From assembly GCF_003073045.1 (NCBI RefSeq), contig NC_037593.1, positions 3,649,525 through 3,713,524 on the forward strand: a DNA stretch of 64,000 nt, read 5' to 3'. The stretch is from Pomacea canaliculata. Lineage: Eukaryota; Mollusca; Gastropoda; Architaenioglossa; Ampullariidae. Both the position numbers and the translations under genes were made by a program. This document shows positions 1 to 17,462 of this stretch, one piece after another. Under the pieces are notes generated by a model. The model saw only the letters and a list, made by a program, of their open reading frames with translations, made no database searches and was not told the DNA's origin. Positions within the stretch are counted from its first letter, which is position 1. Each line of letters begins with the position of its first letter.

Positions 1-717
1 CCCGGGTGGCTCCGGTTGAAGCCAGCTTTCTGCCATGTTGAAAGTCATACTTATATAAATTTCAGTACTTTTAATTCCTACTGCTGTAGTTTTGCACACT
101 CTTTTGCATTTCCTTTGCTTTTAAAACTTGTTGAGTTTTGGTCCTTATTAAATTTATGATGAGTTAGGTATAATATAATAAAACTGTAAATTTGTAGAGT
201 TCCATATCCAGGTCCAATGAACAGGCTCATGGCGCTATACTTAAAAATAAAAAAAATATGCAACATATCATGCAACATTGTTATCTAGAGAATGCCAGAT
301 GATGTGAGTGATATCTAGTAAGTAGCATGCACAAATCATTTTAAAAAACTGTGATCTAGGCTGCAAATGTTCCTGTTCACACCAAAAGCCCAGTCATAGA
401 GCAATAGCTTGCTTGTTTTTGTCTGCTCATTGAGTTCCCTGCAGAATGCGTATTTGAAAAACTGAAATGAGGATAAAAGCAGATCATCATATGACTGGAA
501 ATAGTTCTTGTCCTTAGAGTAAATCATTGGAGATAAGCTGGGAACCTAATGATCACATAGCAAATACTCTAGCTCTACCTTTTACATGCAGTGTCCTAGA
601 CATGGTTAGTCAATGTGTTTTCAAGTCCTTATTTGGTGTTTTATTACTGTCATTTGTAGATGATTAGATTTATCTGTTATCAGGTCCTAATTTCAGTTTC
701 CTAATTGTTTTCATTAG
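1..717. other. Probable intron of the left P450 gene
   Basis: No exon, repeat family or RNA gene is visible. The first P450 exon in the window begins at 718 after a TTAG acceptor and starts in mid-codon, so this stretch is most simply the end of an intron. In the complete sister gene the matching intron is about 1.4 kb, so the missing first two exons should lie just left of the window. Confidence 0.6.
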
Positions 718-5390
<4,673 letters not shown>

Positions 5391-5524
5391 GCCATATAGG
5401 ATGACAGCATCTGCATGCTCCCACAGCGCTACATGGCCAACTATTTCCAGAGGAAAGTCAAAGAGTGCTATGAGACTACTTCAAAAATTAGATTCTCTTT
5501 TTAAAATAATTCAAAAGCTGATAC

Positions 5525-5530
5525 AATAAA
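5525..5530 (+). terminator. Poly(A) signal AATAAA of the left P450
   Basis: A canonical AATAAA lies 135 nt after the stop codon of the left P450, implying a short 3' UTR. No competing signal is closer. Confidence 0.5.
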
Positions 5531-5985
5531 ATGCTTACTGAGTTGTTTAGTTGTGTAGATGTGATTTTTTTTGGTTGTAAATGACATGGACACCATTGCT
5601 TGTGACAAGTATTTTAGAAGACAATCAAAGATAAATGGGATCATTTTTTGAATCTGTTGCCTGTGTGAAATGTGGAGTAATGAGATGATTGCACAAAGTC
5701 CAATGGTACTGCGTTACTGCTTCATATTAAAGATTCAACAAACAGGTTTTGTTTTGCTAGTGGGTAAAATCATTATTGTCTGTTGAATTAATATGTAAAG
5801 CAATAACAACTGATTTTTTTCCCTTCAGGCATGGAAAGATGAGGATGAAAATATACATGATTCAGTTTAACAAATGTAAATAGTCCAGGCTCTTAAGTTA
5901 AAGCAAGGATTCTGCCACACCAATCACCATCTCATTGTAAAAGTAATGTAATTTATGTGTAAAACATTAAACAACTCTTGTCCCA

Positions 5986-6112
5986 TCTCCTCTTTTTTAT
6001 ACAGCATGACAACCCCCTTGTTAACATTTGTAACATTTGCTGTTTCTTCATCGTTTCTGTCAGGTCTCCTCTTTTTTATACAGCATGACAACCCCTTTGT
6101 TAGCATTTGTAA
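5986..6112. repeat. Tandem duplication, period about 79 bp, two copies
   Basis: The string beginning TCTCCTCTTTTTTATACAGC recurs 79 bp downstream (5986 and 6065). Both copies continue with nearly identical sequence for about 45 bp. It is a short local duplication with no evident function. Confidence 0.7.
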
Positions 6113-6572
6113 CAAATTAACCTAGTTTTTGTATCAAGCGCTGAGTGCATGCTCATGTGACCCTCACTCTGTGCAATGTAAATCGTACATTTTTGTTGTA
6201 GTATTATGAAGTAGCCGGAGTTTGTATTTTCATGAACCATAACTTCAACAGGTATGCAAGTCAGGTGCAAACATACTAGTTGGTTGCTTTGGCGGGAGTG
6301 CTTCCACCCACAGGTAATTTTGATTATGTGGAAGGGGAGTTGGTGCCATAAGAAGTCTCTTTTTTATTGTTAAAAGAATCATTAATTTGATTTTCATAAA
6401 AGAATCAATTATTTTTTTCTTTTGAGGAGCATGCTCTTAGCACCTAAGAACAAGAACATGGATAGCATACGAGGGACAGAAAAACAGAATAACACATGAA
6501 CTAAGAAAGAATAAACAACGGTACTAACGACGAATAAAAACAAGTACAGAAAATGCAATGAGAAACCAAATA

Positions 6573-7377
6573 CAGTGATACCTCGGTTCTCGAACGCCTT
6601 GACTTTCGACCAAATCGGTATTCGACCAGGAAATTCGAGAAAATTTTGTCTTGGAATCCGAACAAATATTTGGAACTCGAACATCCGAACGTCCGAGATG
6701 AGCCTTGCTTGCGTCATCAGTGTGAGTGCAGAGAGAGTCACGTTTTTGTGGAGAGAGTCACGCTTTGTGTGTACTGTACTGCAAATTACTGATAAAGTGG
6801 TAGCAAATAGAGCAGTTAACATTTTTAATGACAATGTTATGTCCACTTTCCGCAAAATTTTGCAAAGGAGAAAAAAACAGCAAACAATTGACAAATTCTT
6901 CCGTAAAGAAATCAGACAAGCAACTGCAGAGCAAGATTCTGATTCTCCTCAGCAAAAGATACAGAGAACAGAAACACCCGAAAAGCAGTTACCCTCTGTT
7001 TTTATTGAAGAGGACTCCCCTTCAAAACAATAACCATCCCCCTTCCCTCCTCCCTCCACATTCATTCCCTCCTGCCATAAAGTTTGGTACAGGTACAGTA
7101 AATGAAACACAATTAACTGTACTGTACAGTACATTTTATTTTATATTTTTTGTTTTGTTTTAATAAATACACTTTTATTTCTTATTTCTTGTTGAGACTC
7201 ATGTTTTTCTACATATTATATACAAATTAGGCCAGTAAATAGGCATTTTCTGGGGCTTGGAACGAATTAATCCAGTTTCCATTATTTCCTATGAGTTTCA
7301 TTGCTTCGGTTCTCGAACAATTTGGTTCTCGACCGTCCTCCCGGAACGAATTATGTTCGAGAACCGAGGTATCACTG
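6573..7377 (+). mobile_element. Tigger/pogo-type DNA transposon, internally deleted
   Basis: An 805-bp element is bounded by inverted repeats (CAGTGATACCTCGGTTCTCG at the left, its complement at the right) and flanked on both sides by TA, the target duplication of the Tc1/mariner-pogo superfamily. Subterminal copies of the GGTTCTCGAAC motif recur inside the right end. About 6797-7032 encodes only the C-terminal tail of a Tigger/Jerky-like transposase in the + frame, including ILQRRKKQQTIDKFF and an acidic tail ending at TAA. An AATAAA follows at about 7161. The DNA-binding and DDE domains are absent, so it is non-autonomous. It sits inside an older dispersed repeat. Confidence 0.85.
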
Positions 7378-8698
7378 TAACAAGAACTGAGAGTGTCATG
7401 ATAAAGACGAGCAAGGAAGGGTGTGACAATTATAAAGGACTTGCATTATGGGAAAGGTTGTTAGGAGAAAGGCTTACGGAAGAGATGCGTTTTCAGTGCA
7501 CATTTAAACGATAATTGTATATTTGTAAATATATGCATGTGTTTTGAATATATAAATATAAAACTGATTTTCATAAAAGAACCAATCATTGTTTCATTTA
7601 AAAGATGCTGTAAGAATGCAAAAAGCGCTGACCACTTTGCATTAACTTCTGGCAAGCATAGAAATGCAAAAAGATAAAATCAATTTTTTTATTGGACACA
7701 AAAACTATTGCATATGCTAAAATAGTTGTAAATATATGCATATATTTTCAATATATGAATATAAATCTGTATTAAACAATTTAACAAAATCATTGAACAA
7801 TTTAATTAACAATTTAACTGATGATTCAAAGTGTGATTTTAAAATATGTATCACTTGTAAATAAACTGTCATGGCACATTAAGACTAGATACAACATTTT
7901 AAAATCATCTTCAAAAATGAAACCTCAAACAAAAACAACTTTCTTATGAAAAAAGTGCTGCAGCTGTTGGTCATGTTGTCTTCTACTATAAAAAGACAAA
8001 AACCACCGCAACTGAAAACAAACTTACAAGTAAAAACTTTATGCAAAGGACATTGTTGGCTCTTAGCCCTATTCTGTCCCAGTTATCTTCTGTGTGGAAA
8101 TGACTTGTGCAGGTCATCAGTTCATTTATTTCATGCTAATGTTGTAGCTATACTCTGAATGTGTGGGTTCAGGAGAAATAATGGTCTGTTGCCCTTGCGG
8201 ATTAATAAAGTACACACGCTTGCATAGGAGATAGTTGGGCATGTCTTTCATTTAAAGAACCAGATTATTGAGGACTGTGGTCCTCTTGAACTACAGAAGG
8301 TGCAAAATGTTAAACCAGAGTTGACAGCTGTTTGATTATAAATATACTGAGTTAAAGAAATTTCAAAAACCCTAATCTCAATGAAGGCAAAACATATGTT
8401 CCTCCTCTTTTCTATTAAAATAATACAGAACAAAATATTTTTGCTTCCTTTCTCAGCTGTTCTTTTTCCCCTATACCCCTGTTAACAGTTACACTATAAA
8501 TATTTTAAAGCCTATTTTTAATGGTCTGTAACCTTTTATTTAACTTTCTATTGAGCTCACACAAATTCAGGGTTACTTGCTGCACAAAAATATTTGAAAG
8601 GGGTATGATCTGTATGTCAAACAATAATGCTGGTTACATCACAAAGTAAAAATTGTTAGTGTAGACCAGCTTTTTTATTTCCTGGTGGTTTTCACAGT
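7378..8698. other. Spacer downstream of both P450s
   Basis: The sequence is AT-rich without coding exons. The first 130 bp look like the right-hand continuation of the repeat split by the Tigger insertion. At 8191-8213 there is a short block, CCCTTGCGGATTAATAAAGT, that recurs at 63247-63266 and resembles the 3' tail of a retroposed element. Confidence 0.45.
8674..8679 (-). terminator. Candidate poly(A) signal of the right P450
   Basis: On the minus strand AATAAA occurs 20 nt past the stop codon of the right P450. This would give an unusually short 3' UTR, so another AATAAA about 160 nt past the stop (near 8536) could be used instead. Confidence 0.35.
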
Positions 8699-11600
8699 TC
8701 ATGCAGGCTTTCGAGGAATGACTTTCATTTGTATGCCTGTTTTAGCTTTCATCACGAGAGATTCAAGCTTCTCAACTTTATGGCCAGGATCAAGCACCAA
8801 GGTAAATCTGAGACATCAGAAAATAAAGTAACAAATTACTACAGTTGGATAAACAATCCTCTGACAGACTAAAAGTGGTCCAGAAGCTCAGACAGAATGA
8901 GTCCAGAAAAAGTTTAGCATAAAACAATTTACATTTATGTTATGTCATCCTCCCCAGCTACAAAAATACACAGATGCCAGTGACAGACAAAATATACCTT
9001 GGAAAGAAAAAGTTGGTAGCAGAGGTGATCCCAAATCTAAACAGCTAAAATAAACTTTGGACTGATAGCTTTGTGATAGAAATCTTACCTGTACAACATC
9101 TTTGCAAGAACAAGTTTCATCTCATCCATGGCAAAGTTTTGGCCAATACAGTTCCTAAAGTTCCAATAAAATGTATGAAATGTTGAACAATAAACATTTT
9201 GCATTCTAATGAAGTAGAATTTTTAAACTTTGCCATGTATTATAATCATATTAATACATAAATACATTGTTTTGGTATGTATACAAATATAGTGTGTTGG
9301 CATGTGTATAAACATATACTTACATTAAATCAGCAGATACTTTAAAATCTTTAACTTCTGACCACTGAGAGCTCTCACTTTATATAAATTTGGTTTATGC
9401 AAATTTAACATTTTATAAAGAATACTGTAAAAAAAAAATCTGCATTCTAAAAATTGTCTGCTTAAATAAGCAAGATGTGTTTGAATTAGAATAACTCTCT
9501 AAATGTGAAATAATGAATGATCCTTAGCTGCTTTTGTTGCAGTGTTTATGGCAATGTGATGTTTCCAAATTATCCATGTCACAGAAGATTGTAATGTTAC
9601 GGATAAATTAACCAAACAGTGATTTATGACTGACCTTGGCCCAGCTGAAAAAGGAATAAAAGCATAAGGACTGCGGGCATTGATATTCTCTTCAGTGAAT
9701 CTCTCTGGGCGAAATTCCTGCAAAAAACAAAACAAATTATGAATAATGACTATAAGGTTTGCATCTGCATTTACTTAATCACTGTTTCTGCTAATCCCAC
9801 GATAAGCATAAGATGAAGACTAACAACACCTTACCAAACTGTCCTCCCAGACTGTGGGGTTGTGATGGATGTTGTAAACGATGATGTTGACAAGCATTCC
9901 CTTTGGAGCAAGAAAGCCATCAAGATCTGTGTCTTGAGTGAGCTGTCGCTGAATGAAGGGGACAGGGGAGTGAAGGCGGAGAGCTTCTTTGATGCACATG
10001 GAGAGGTATGGGAGATGAGACAAATCTTCCCTGTGATCAAAGTTAGAAATGTAAAATACCTTGCAAAGTGTGTGTTTGTGTCTTTGTATTTTCATCTTCA
10101 ACATTTTGCACTCAATACAAGTATTAACTGGTTATGTAATCATCTCCTCAAAACCTTTGTTAAGAGCTTCCCATCCATTTTCCATCAAGCTTTGCTCCTT
10201 TAATTGCTGTTTATGTTAAGAAAAATAAAATAAAATAAATTATTAATTAATAATCAATATATAGAGAATGTTGGTTTCATCGAATTTATTTTTCTTTCTT
10301 TCAATCATCTAATGTGTAGACTTCCAGGAAAAGAATAGCTGATGATCTTCACCTTCTCCTACTTGTGCGCCAGCTGATTATATCAGAAATGGTTTCTTTA
10401 TTATTGTTTATCAAACTCAGTGAGCTACCCAAGTAAAAGGTGCGAAGTCTAATGTTCTATGACATTTCATATTTCATGATGAGTCTCTATGGTCATTTAT
10501 GCACTGAATATCTTTATCCCTAATACTAAGGAAAAATGGGGTACATCATATGAAGCCAACCTAGCATATTTAGGGAACATGCATATGAATTTTTCACAAG
10601 GTCCATGACATTTAACATGGAAATAACGGATGTTAACCTGCTGCAGGACTGTGGGTGCAGTTTATGTTGTTTTTTATGTAGTGGTAAAGGCTGTCCTTAC
10701 ACTTTTCAGTAAATCTGTCTCAATATTTGTGTTTCTCCTTGTGATTTCATGTTGGGGCATTATTAAGTGATATGAAAGGAGTTTTTTGAGTGTGATATGT
10801 AACACAAATCGGGTAGGTCTTTAAATATCCACATAATAATATAGAGAATCTTACCAAAGAATATCATCTGTTTCTCGAAATCTGAGCAGCTCATCAATCT
10901 CTTCATGACAAGTGGCCTGTATATCAGGATGTTGAGCCAAAGAATACATTGTCCATGAAATTGCACTAGCCGTTGTATCATGGCCTGCCCACGAGAGTTT
11001 TTTTAAACTTTAAGAGGTATCCTGAGGTTCCTACAACTAATATCAATCCTCCTTCAAAATAAAAAAAGGTGTGCTCCTTCCTTTCACATACATGAATATG
11101 TTTGCATGCATACAGGTATATGTGCACACACACATACACCCTACCCACACACAAAGATATAAAATATCTTCGAACACAGTTATCTGCGTGTGCCAAGAAA
11201 AGTGAACTTTAACCTTCAAAAAGGAATGTGTCCACCTCAGCTCTTATTTCATCGGACTTGAGACCCTCTCCATTCTCATCTCTGGCTGTCAACAGAATGT
11301 CCAGAAAATCTAGACATCTTTTCTTCTTGGCGACTTGTTCTCTTACAGATGAATCAGTCTTGGAAGAACAAAGCCATGATAAAGCAGCAGTATTTCATCA
11401 AGTATAGCCAAATTACTAGTGGAATGCAAAGGCAAAATCCTTCACATATTGTGCTAAATATGGTTTTGTGAATGATTAATAAGTTGTTGAAAGGTTTTAA
11501 ATATTGTGAAACGTTGGTAATCATCTACGTAAAAGTATTATCTTTCCATCTGGAAACAATACTTAGTTAATAAAACTATTTTATTATTAAAACTATTTTC

Positions 11601-14600
11601 AATTGTGTTGACATAAATGTTAATTTGAAGGTATTCAATTCAAAAAATTAACCACATTGATAAAGCTCTTAAAAGGTATTTCCAGAAGCAGATTTTGTGC
11701 TTCTTATTTTATCTCTACCATTAAAACTACTTATGACAAGGTCAAACTTCAAAATGTAAATAGATTAAACTAATTAAATTTAGTCATTTAAGTTGCAAGA
11801 AAAATGTTAACTGACTAGGGCTTCTCTGCGTTTGCTGATAACTTCTTCAGCCACCTTGTGTACTAGATAACAGTTCTTAAGGAACTTGCGTCCAGCGGGT
11901 GTCAAAAAATAGATCCAATCTGAGTGAAACCACGGCTGACTGAAAAATTGCCAAAAGACATACACAAAATAATTGCATAATTTTGTGATGTGTCATGACT
12001 TATTACAGGACCTTTGTGGAAATAACTTATTAGTAACAATGAAGAGATTGCCACTCTAAAACATATTTGTGTGTTGTAAATAAACATCTCAATTTTATTT
12101 TTGGACCAAGCATGCTACTTTAAAAAAAAAAAATAAAGTTTAACCTGCTTTATATGATGACCACAAACATTTGCTAATGTTATAAATTGTAAGAATGAAA
12201 ATGCCAACACATGCAAACAGTATAAACAATCTATAATAAAGAAATAAGATGCTCACAAAAATCTTTTCAGAGCCATTTCTGAGAGTGAGTACACAGCCTG
12301 AACATAGGGATGCTGATCTCTGAAACAGGTAGAATAAGCATTGAACTGAGAGAAAATATTTAATGTTTAGAAGGAGACATAAATGAGGAATACGAATAAT
12401 TTCTGACAATGCTGTAAGTAAAACTTTTGGCTCACAGACATGCTCTTCACTTATGATTAATCAAAAACCTAATTTTATTGGCTAAATATTGCTGTAGTGA
12501 TGACAAAACACACACACACACACACAAAGAGCTCCAGAATAAAAATAAATAAAAAAGCCAAGGGTGTCTACCAAAGACTCAAAGGGAAAGTTTTTTAAAA
12601 AAAAAAAGAACTTGCAATGTTTGCACTGAAGACTACTCAGTTTACTACACTATAGCAGTCACTAAAGTACTTCATTTTCATTTGACAAAATGAAAGGAAA
12701 AATTAAGTAATGGCACTTGCATATGTTACAGACAGAAATAATTGCATTTAGGACATAGTGCTCTTTCACTTGACTGTTAATGGCTGTCATTGAAATGGCA
12801 ATTTTTCTTGAGTTTACAGCTGTGCAAATTTTTCATAATGTCTGATCTATATTAAGAAAAGACACGTATCTTACTACCTGAAGCTATTTTATAATTCATC
12901 TATATTGCTGGTTTGTGAGTTAGGAGGAAGAGGCCAAGAAACTGAAACCAAGAAAGGTATATTAATGGTTTACCCTCCTCTTTGGCAGTCTGTGTCATAG
13001 GAAAATGCACACTTGAGAATGACATCAAGAGTAAATTTACTGATGATTGAGAAGACCTCAAAGTACTCATCCTTCTTGGCATGATCTGCCATTCTTGCCT
13101 GCAAACCAGAATTTATTTACATGGCATATCAATATAAAGACAGACAAGATATAGAGAAAGCATAAGTGTAAAGTATGCAGGAATCACAGGGCTAGACCAA
13201 CTATAAAACATATACTTACAGGTGACATCATCAGCAAATTATAAGCATTAATGTATCACAATAACAGCAGACATAAATGCATAAATAATGTCAACATATC
13301 ACAAGTATAACATAAATCATAAAAATGTTAGCTGTAAGTCTTAATGTCCGCTGTCAGGCTAAAGATAGGTAGGGGTTGGACAAATTGATTGTCTTCCAGC
13401 ATCATTTGTCAATCTGGTCTTGGCAGGAATTGGGTTGTCTTTGAGTTAAGGTCTCATTAACAATTGCTTCTGAGTCAATTTTCCGGGTGACCAAGATATA
13501 ATTTAGATGATTTGAAACTTAAATTCTCAAAGTACAGTTATCATACAATATGACAAAGGGAATATTAATTATTAGCCCAAATCATGTCAACATTTTTGTT
13601 TGTCACTTTAAATCATTATTTTTACTACAATAATTGTAAGAAATTCTAAAGTATTCACCACTAGGCTGAGTAACTATTGTGAAATAATCTCTTTTCTTAA
13701 GGCGATAAGCAGTGAGTCACTGTAGATACATTATATTCCACACAGAAGCTATCAGTAACCAATATATCAAGGGGACTTTAACAGCTTCTTGCCGAATCTT
13801 ACACTCTTCCATGGTTTCTAGATCTAAAATTGACAGGATGTAATAAATGTGAGTAGATCATCATGACTATATATATATATACACACACACATGCACACAC
13901 AAAAAGAAAACATGCACTATCATGCAGCTCCTCTTTCCATTTCCATCTTACCAGCAATACATCAGCTGCTTTGTTCTTGATGCCAAGGTAAGGCTTGAGG
14001 ATATCGAAGTGGAAAGCTGGTGTTAGTAGGCGACGGTTGCGCGCCCATTTTTTACCTTTACTTAGCAGCAAGCCATCACCAATCCATGGTTCTATTAGAT
14101 GGTATATGCGCTGACCCTTTGGCTCTAAACCAAAGATTAAGAAATACTTAGGAGCTCAGAATTGTGCATCTTCGAATTATTTTTCTTTACAGGCTTAAAC
14201 TGAGTCCAAAGAATTATTTCATTTGGGAAACCACATGGTCACCTAAGCTAGGGTGATAAAAGCAGCACATGGCAGTTCAGTTGAGGGTAAGAACCACACA
14301 GACACCTCAGCATTTGTAAATTTCCCTGATCTTGCCAATTCTTTTTCATTTTTACCTTCTCAGTTTGTTTCTCAAATGCCTCTTCTTGTGTAAAATATGC
14401 CTTACATCATTTAGTGCAATGATGATGCAATTTACAAGGTGGAAAGAACTGTGGCCCATTCACATTTGTGCGTCTCACTACTGTCATTCTCATTATCCTA
14501 TTTTCCTTCCTATGTCAGGGCACACATGCTCATGACAATAAACTAGATTGGATACACAGTAGTAATGTGTCTTGAAAACCATCCAACTATAATTTTTTGG

Positions 14601-16465
14601 GGTCAACTTTTTACCTTTCATTTCATTTAAGGCTATGAGTAACTGATGTGTGATTTCAAGGGAAGGAAATGGCATAACAACTGTACTCATTCACTTGCTG
14701 CGCTCCTGCTGTCCCTTTCCCGCTCGTTCAAATTTATCAGCTTAATTTGGGCAATGGTAAGAGGGAAAGGGAAACTGATGTTTTGGATGTAGGGGAGATA
14801 ATGCAATGATGTGCTTGGGTGACACCCTGTGTCCTCACTCTGGAATAAACAGCAGGAGGGCAAGGGTCAGACACTTACTGGTAGTACAGGGGAAGACAAC
14901 AGTTGCCCCACTTGACTCACCACCCTATTATCTTCCCTTCTCTCTCTCTCTGTACTGTCAGTACCATCTCAAATTACATCAGAATTTGCCCTTCATAGTG
15001 AGAAATATATCACAATTTCTTCTCCTAGTAGATTGGGTTCTTCTTGAATTTGAAGCAACTGGCAACAACTTAGAACAGAGAAAATAAGCACCTAAAATAA
15101 ACACACTTCAGAGCAACACACACCAACCATGTGTAGACTACAAGCTTCCAAGGGGGTGGGGCTGAGGGATTGGCATTTTATGTAGAGCTAGCAACTAAGG
15201 CTATATCACGGAAGGCGGCTAGCCCTGTAAACAGAAACCACATGCAGAAAAAGAACAGCATGCCCGAAACAAAAGCTGAAACCAGGACAGCCCACCTTTA
15301 CTGTGTTGTGACAGGTGCTAACTGTTATACTATGAAGCCGCCCATACAAGCTTTCAGAGAAAAAAAAATTCATGCCAAATCATGACAGTGATGGGACAAG
15401 CAATGTGAATTTGTATTAGGATAGACTGAAAAAAACAGACAAACAATGCCTTGTCAGTCGCCACACAGTTTTATTTGTAAGATTGTAGTCATGGGTACAA
15501 ATAAATAAATTACCCGAGGTTTTGAGGATAAGTTTGACTGTATCTGGATGAGACACCATAATCATGGGTACAAATGGACCCATCCATCCTGCAGAAACTC
15601 GAGGGTACTTTCCCACCATTTCACGCTGGTATCTAAGTCCTTTCTCATCTGGCCCTGGATACTAAAATATAATCATAAACAAGGTTGTATTTTAATTACA
15701 GTACATTTACAAAAATAAAAATGAATTTAAAAGTGTAAAGAGCTGTTTAGCGTCAAAATAATGACTAACAGTTTTTGGTTCCAGAGAAACTGCTCTTTAG
15801 GTTTAAATGAAAATGACAAGAAAATTGTAATTGTTTAGCTGTATTTCATGCTCTTTAAAAACACGTCATGCAGTTTAACTTTGTAATAAAAACAGATGAA
15901 AATTGCAAGTTTATTGACTCATGTAAGCGCTTAAGTGTGTATACTATATATATATAAATGCACACATGCATGCATACACCCATGCCTTTATGTGTATTTA
16001 TATCATCTTATCTTCTTTTATATAAAATATTGCACAGTTCTCTTTGTTTGCATGTCTTCATTTAATATATGAGTATAATTGGCATATGTGTGTGCATGCA
16101 CCAACTAGTGCACACGTATAAGGATGCATGTATGTGCATGAGTATGGGAATGAATATAAGGGCGAGTGTTCATGAATGCTGGGCTCACTTTATCCGTCCT
16201 CAAAAATAAGAAAAATCTTACAATTAAATGTTTCATTTTTTTTTCATTGTCTCAAACAGATGAAAGTACAATTATCATTGAGGGAATAGTGTATGCTGGT
16301 TACCTGAAACAAGTGACCCCAGATAAGATGAGGAGGATCCTGGGGGAACTGGCTGACACGGTAGCAGAGCTTTCTGTATTCCTTCATTGCCAGCATCAAC
16401 TTTATCACACAAAATACAGCTATAGCTACTACTGCCACTGAAAATGCTGTTGCTGTAATGGCCAT
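8699..16465 (-). CDS. Cytochrome P450 CYP4-family gene, right copy, complete
   Basis: Twelve exons in transcription order: 16465-16304, 15661-15514, 14124-13952, 13098-12974, 12319-12257, 11939-11816, 11358-11214, 10984-10855, 10030-9835, 9717-9635, 9154-9089, 8807-8699 (TGA). They sum to 1524 nt, exactly 507 codons plus stop. The ATG at 16465 is the first after an in-frame TAA. Residues 1-32 form an N-terminal membrane anchor. The CYP4 signature is intact ([15 protein letters not shown], Glu313 and Asp316). K-helix Glu372-Arg375 and haem-ligand Cys452 (FSAGPRNCIGQ) are present. The family role is omega-hydroxylation of fatty acids or eicosanoids at the ER; it looks CYP4F-like, but the substrate cannot be read from sequence. 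It is a paralogue of the 718-5390 gene in inverted orientation with the same exon structure. Its start faces the SEC14-like gene. Confidence 0.95.
12505..12527. repeat. (AC)n microsatellite
   Basis: A run of about eleven AC units in an intron of the right P450. Another TA/CA tract lies at 13868-13901 in the next intron upstream. Confidence 0.8.
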
Positions 16466-17462
16466 GTTTGCAGTCAAGAATAGCTGAAAACATTAAACAA
16501 TACACATTTTAAAAAGTAGATTGTCATTAGGGATGCAGATAGCCGAATTCTAAGGTACATACCCATTTGATGTAGTGAACTATGTATCCCACCTTCAGTG
16601 GCCTCCAACTATATAGATCAATAGGTGGCGGGGGAGGGGGACAAAGTAAACCAGACTGAGACACAAATAACAAATGGGCACCGCCCTCACAACACCTGAC
16701 CCCCGAGAGAAAAGTAAGCTCCCTTACACCTCATCCTTTAACCCAAAATGGTTAGGGGATGACCTTTTATCTTTTATCTTCAAACAGATGAAAACATAAC
16801 GACCAAAAGTTAGAATAAAAAGATTTTACAGGTAAAGGCAAACATGAAATAGACAATGATATGTTTACTGCTTGTTACACAAGCGAAGCAACCGTGATTT
16901 TTAACACAATACACACTGATAGAGAAATCATGTTTGTATTTGAAACTACAGGGTGAGCCATTCACCAAAAGGTGCAATAAGTGTTTTCAATAAATAAAGC
17001 AAATGCCTTTTAATTTGATAACTAATATTACTTCGCACTTAGTATCGAAAGAGAATCTTACTCTAGAGAAGTAAGTCACAGTACCTGTCAAAGTGTCGTG
17101 TTAATCTGGTGTTGATCACGGCGGAGGCTATTTTCATATATTTGGGGTCAGATAGGCTTCGTCTGGCCTTGGACAAGTAACGTCCAATGACTGTGTTCGG
17201 TACGTCTGAACTCTCAAAGGTCAAAAGAACTTAAATTTAAACGAAAGGAGTTTTATTTTTTTCCTAAGGGAAAGGATGGGTAGGAGAAAGAAAGAGAGGA
17301 GGAAGAACGTTCAGGGGCAGCTACTAGACAACCTTAGCGTTGAAAGGGCGGCAACTCTGTGCAAGCAGTTGGTGTGGGCGTTGTGGTCAATGTGTTAATA
17401 ACAACAGAAGTAGAAGAAAGTTGCTTCTGTGCCGGTTTAGGAAAAAGTGATAGATAGCAAGA
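16466..17462. promoter_or_regulatory. Shared head-to-head promoter interval of P450 and SEC14-like genes
   Basis: The two start codons face away from each other across 997 bp, so this interval must contain both 5' UTRs and promoters. No coding exon is seen. About 16620-16770 holds a G-rich tract and a stretch resembling a degenerate retroposon. The part next to the SEC14-like start is purine-rich (17270-17460). I could not identify a TATA box or initiator with confidence. Confidence 0.5.

Larger units (their letters stand above)
5391..6572. other. 3' UTR and spacer between the tail-to-tail P450s
   Basis: After the likely 3' UTR the stretch is AT-rich. It holds a two-copy direct repeat at 5986-6112. 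From about 6415 it holds the left part of an older repeat that resembles 22840-22920 and is interrupted by the Tigger-type insertion. I see no coding exon. Confidence 0.5.

Noticed and set aside
16466-16477. Upstream TTG as start of the right P450
   Set aside because: The ATG at 16465 is the first methionine after an in-frame TAA and gives a standard membrane anchor.
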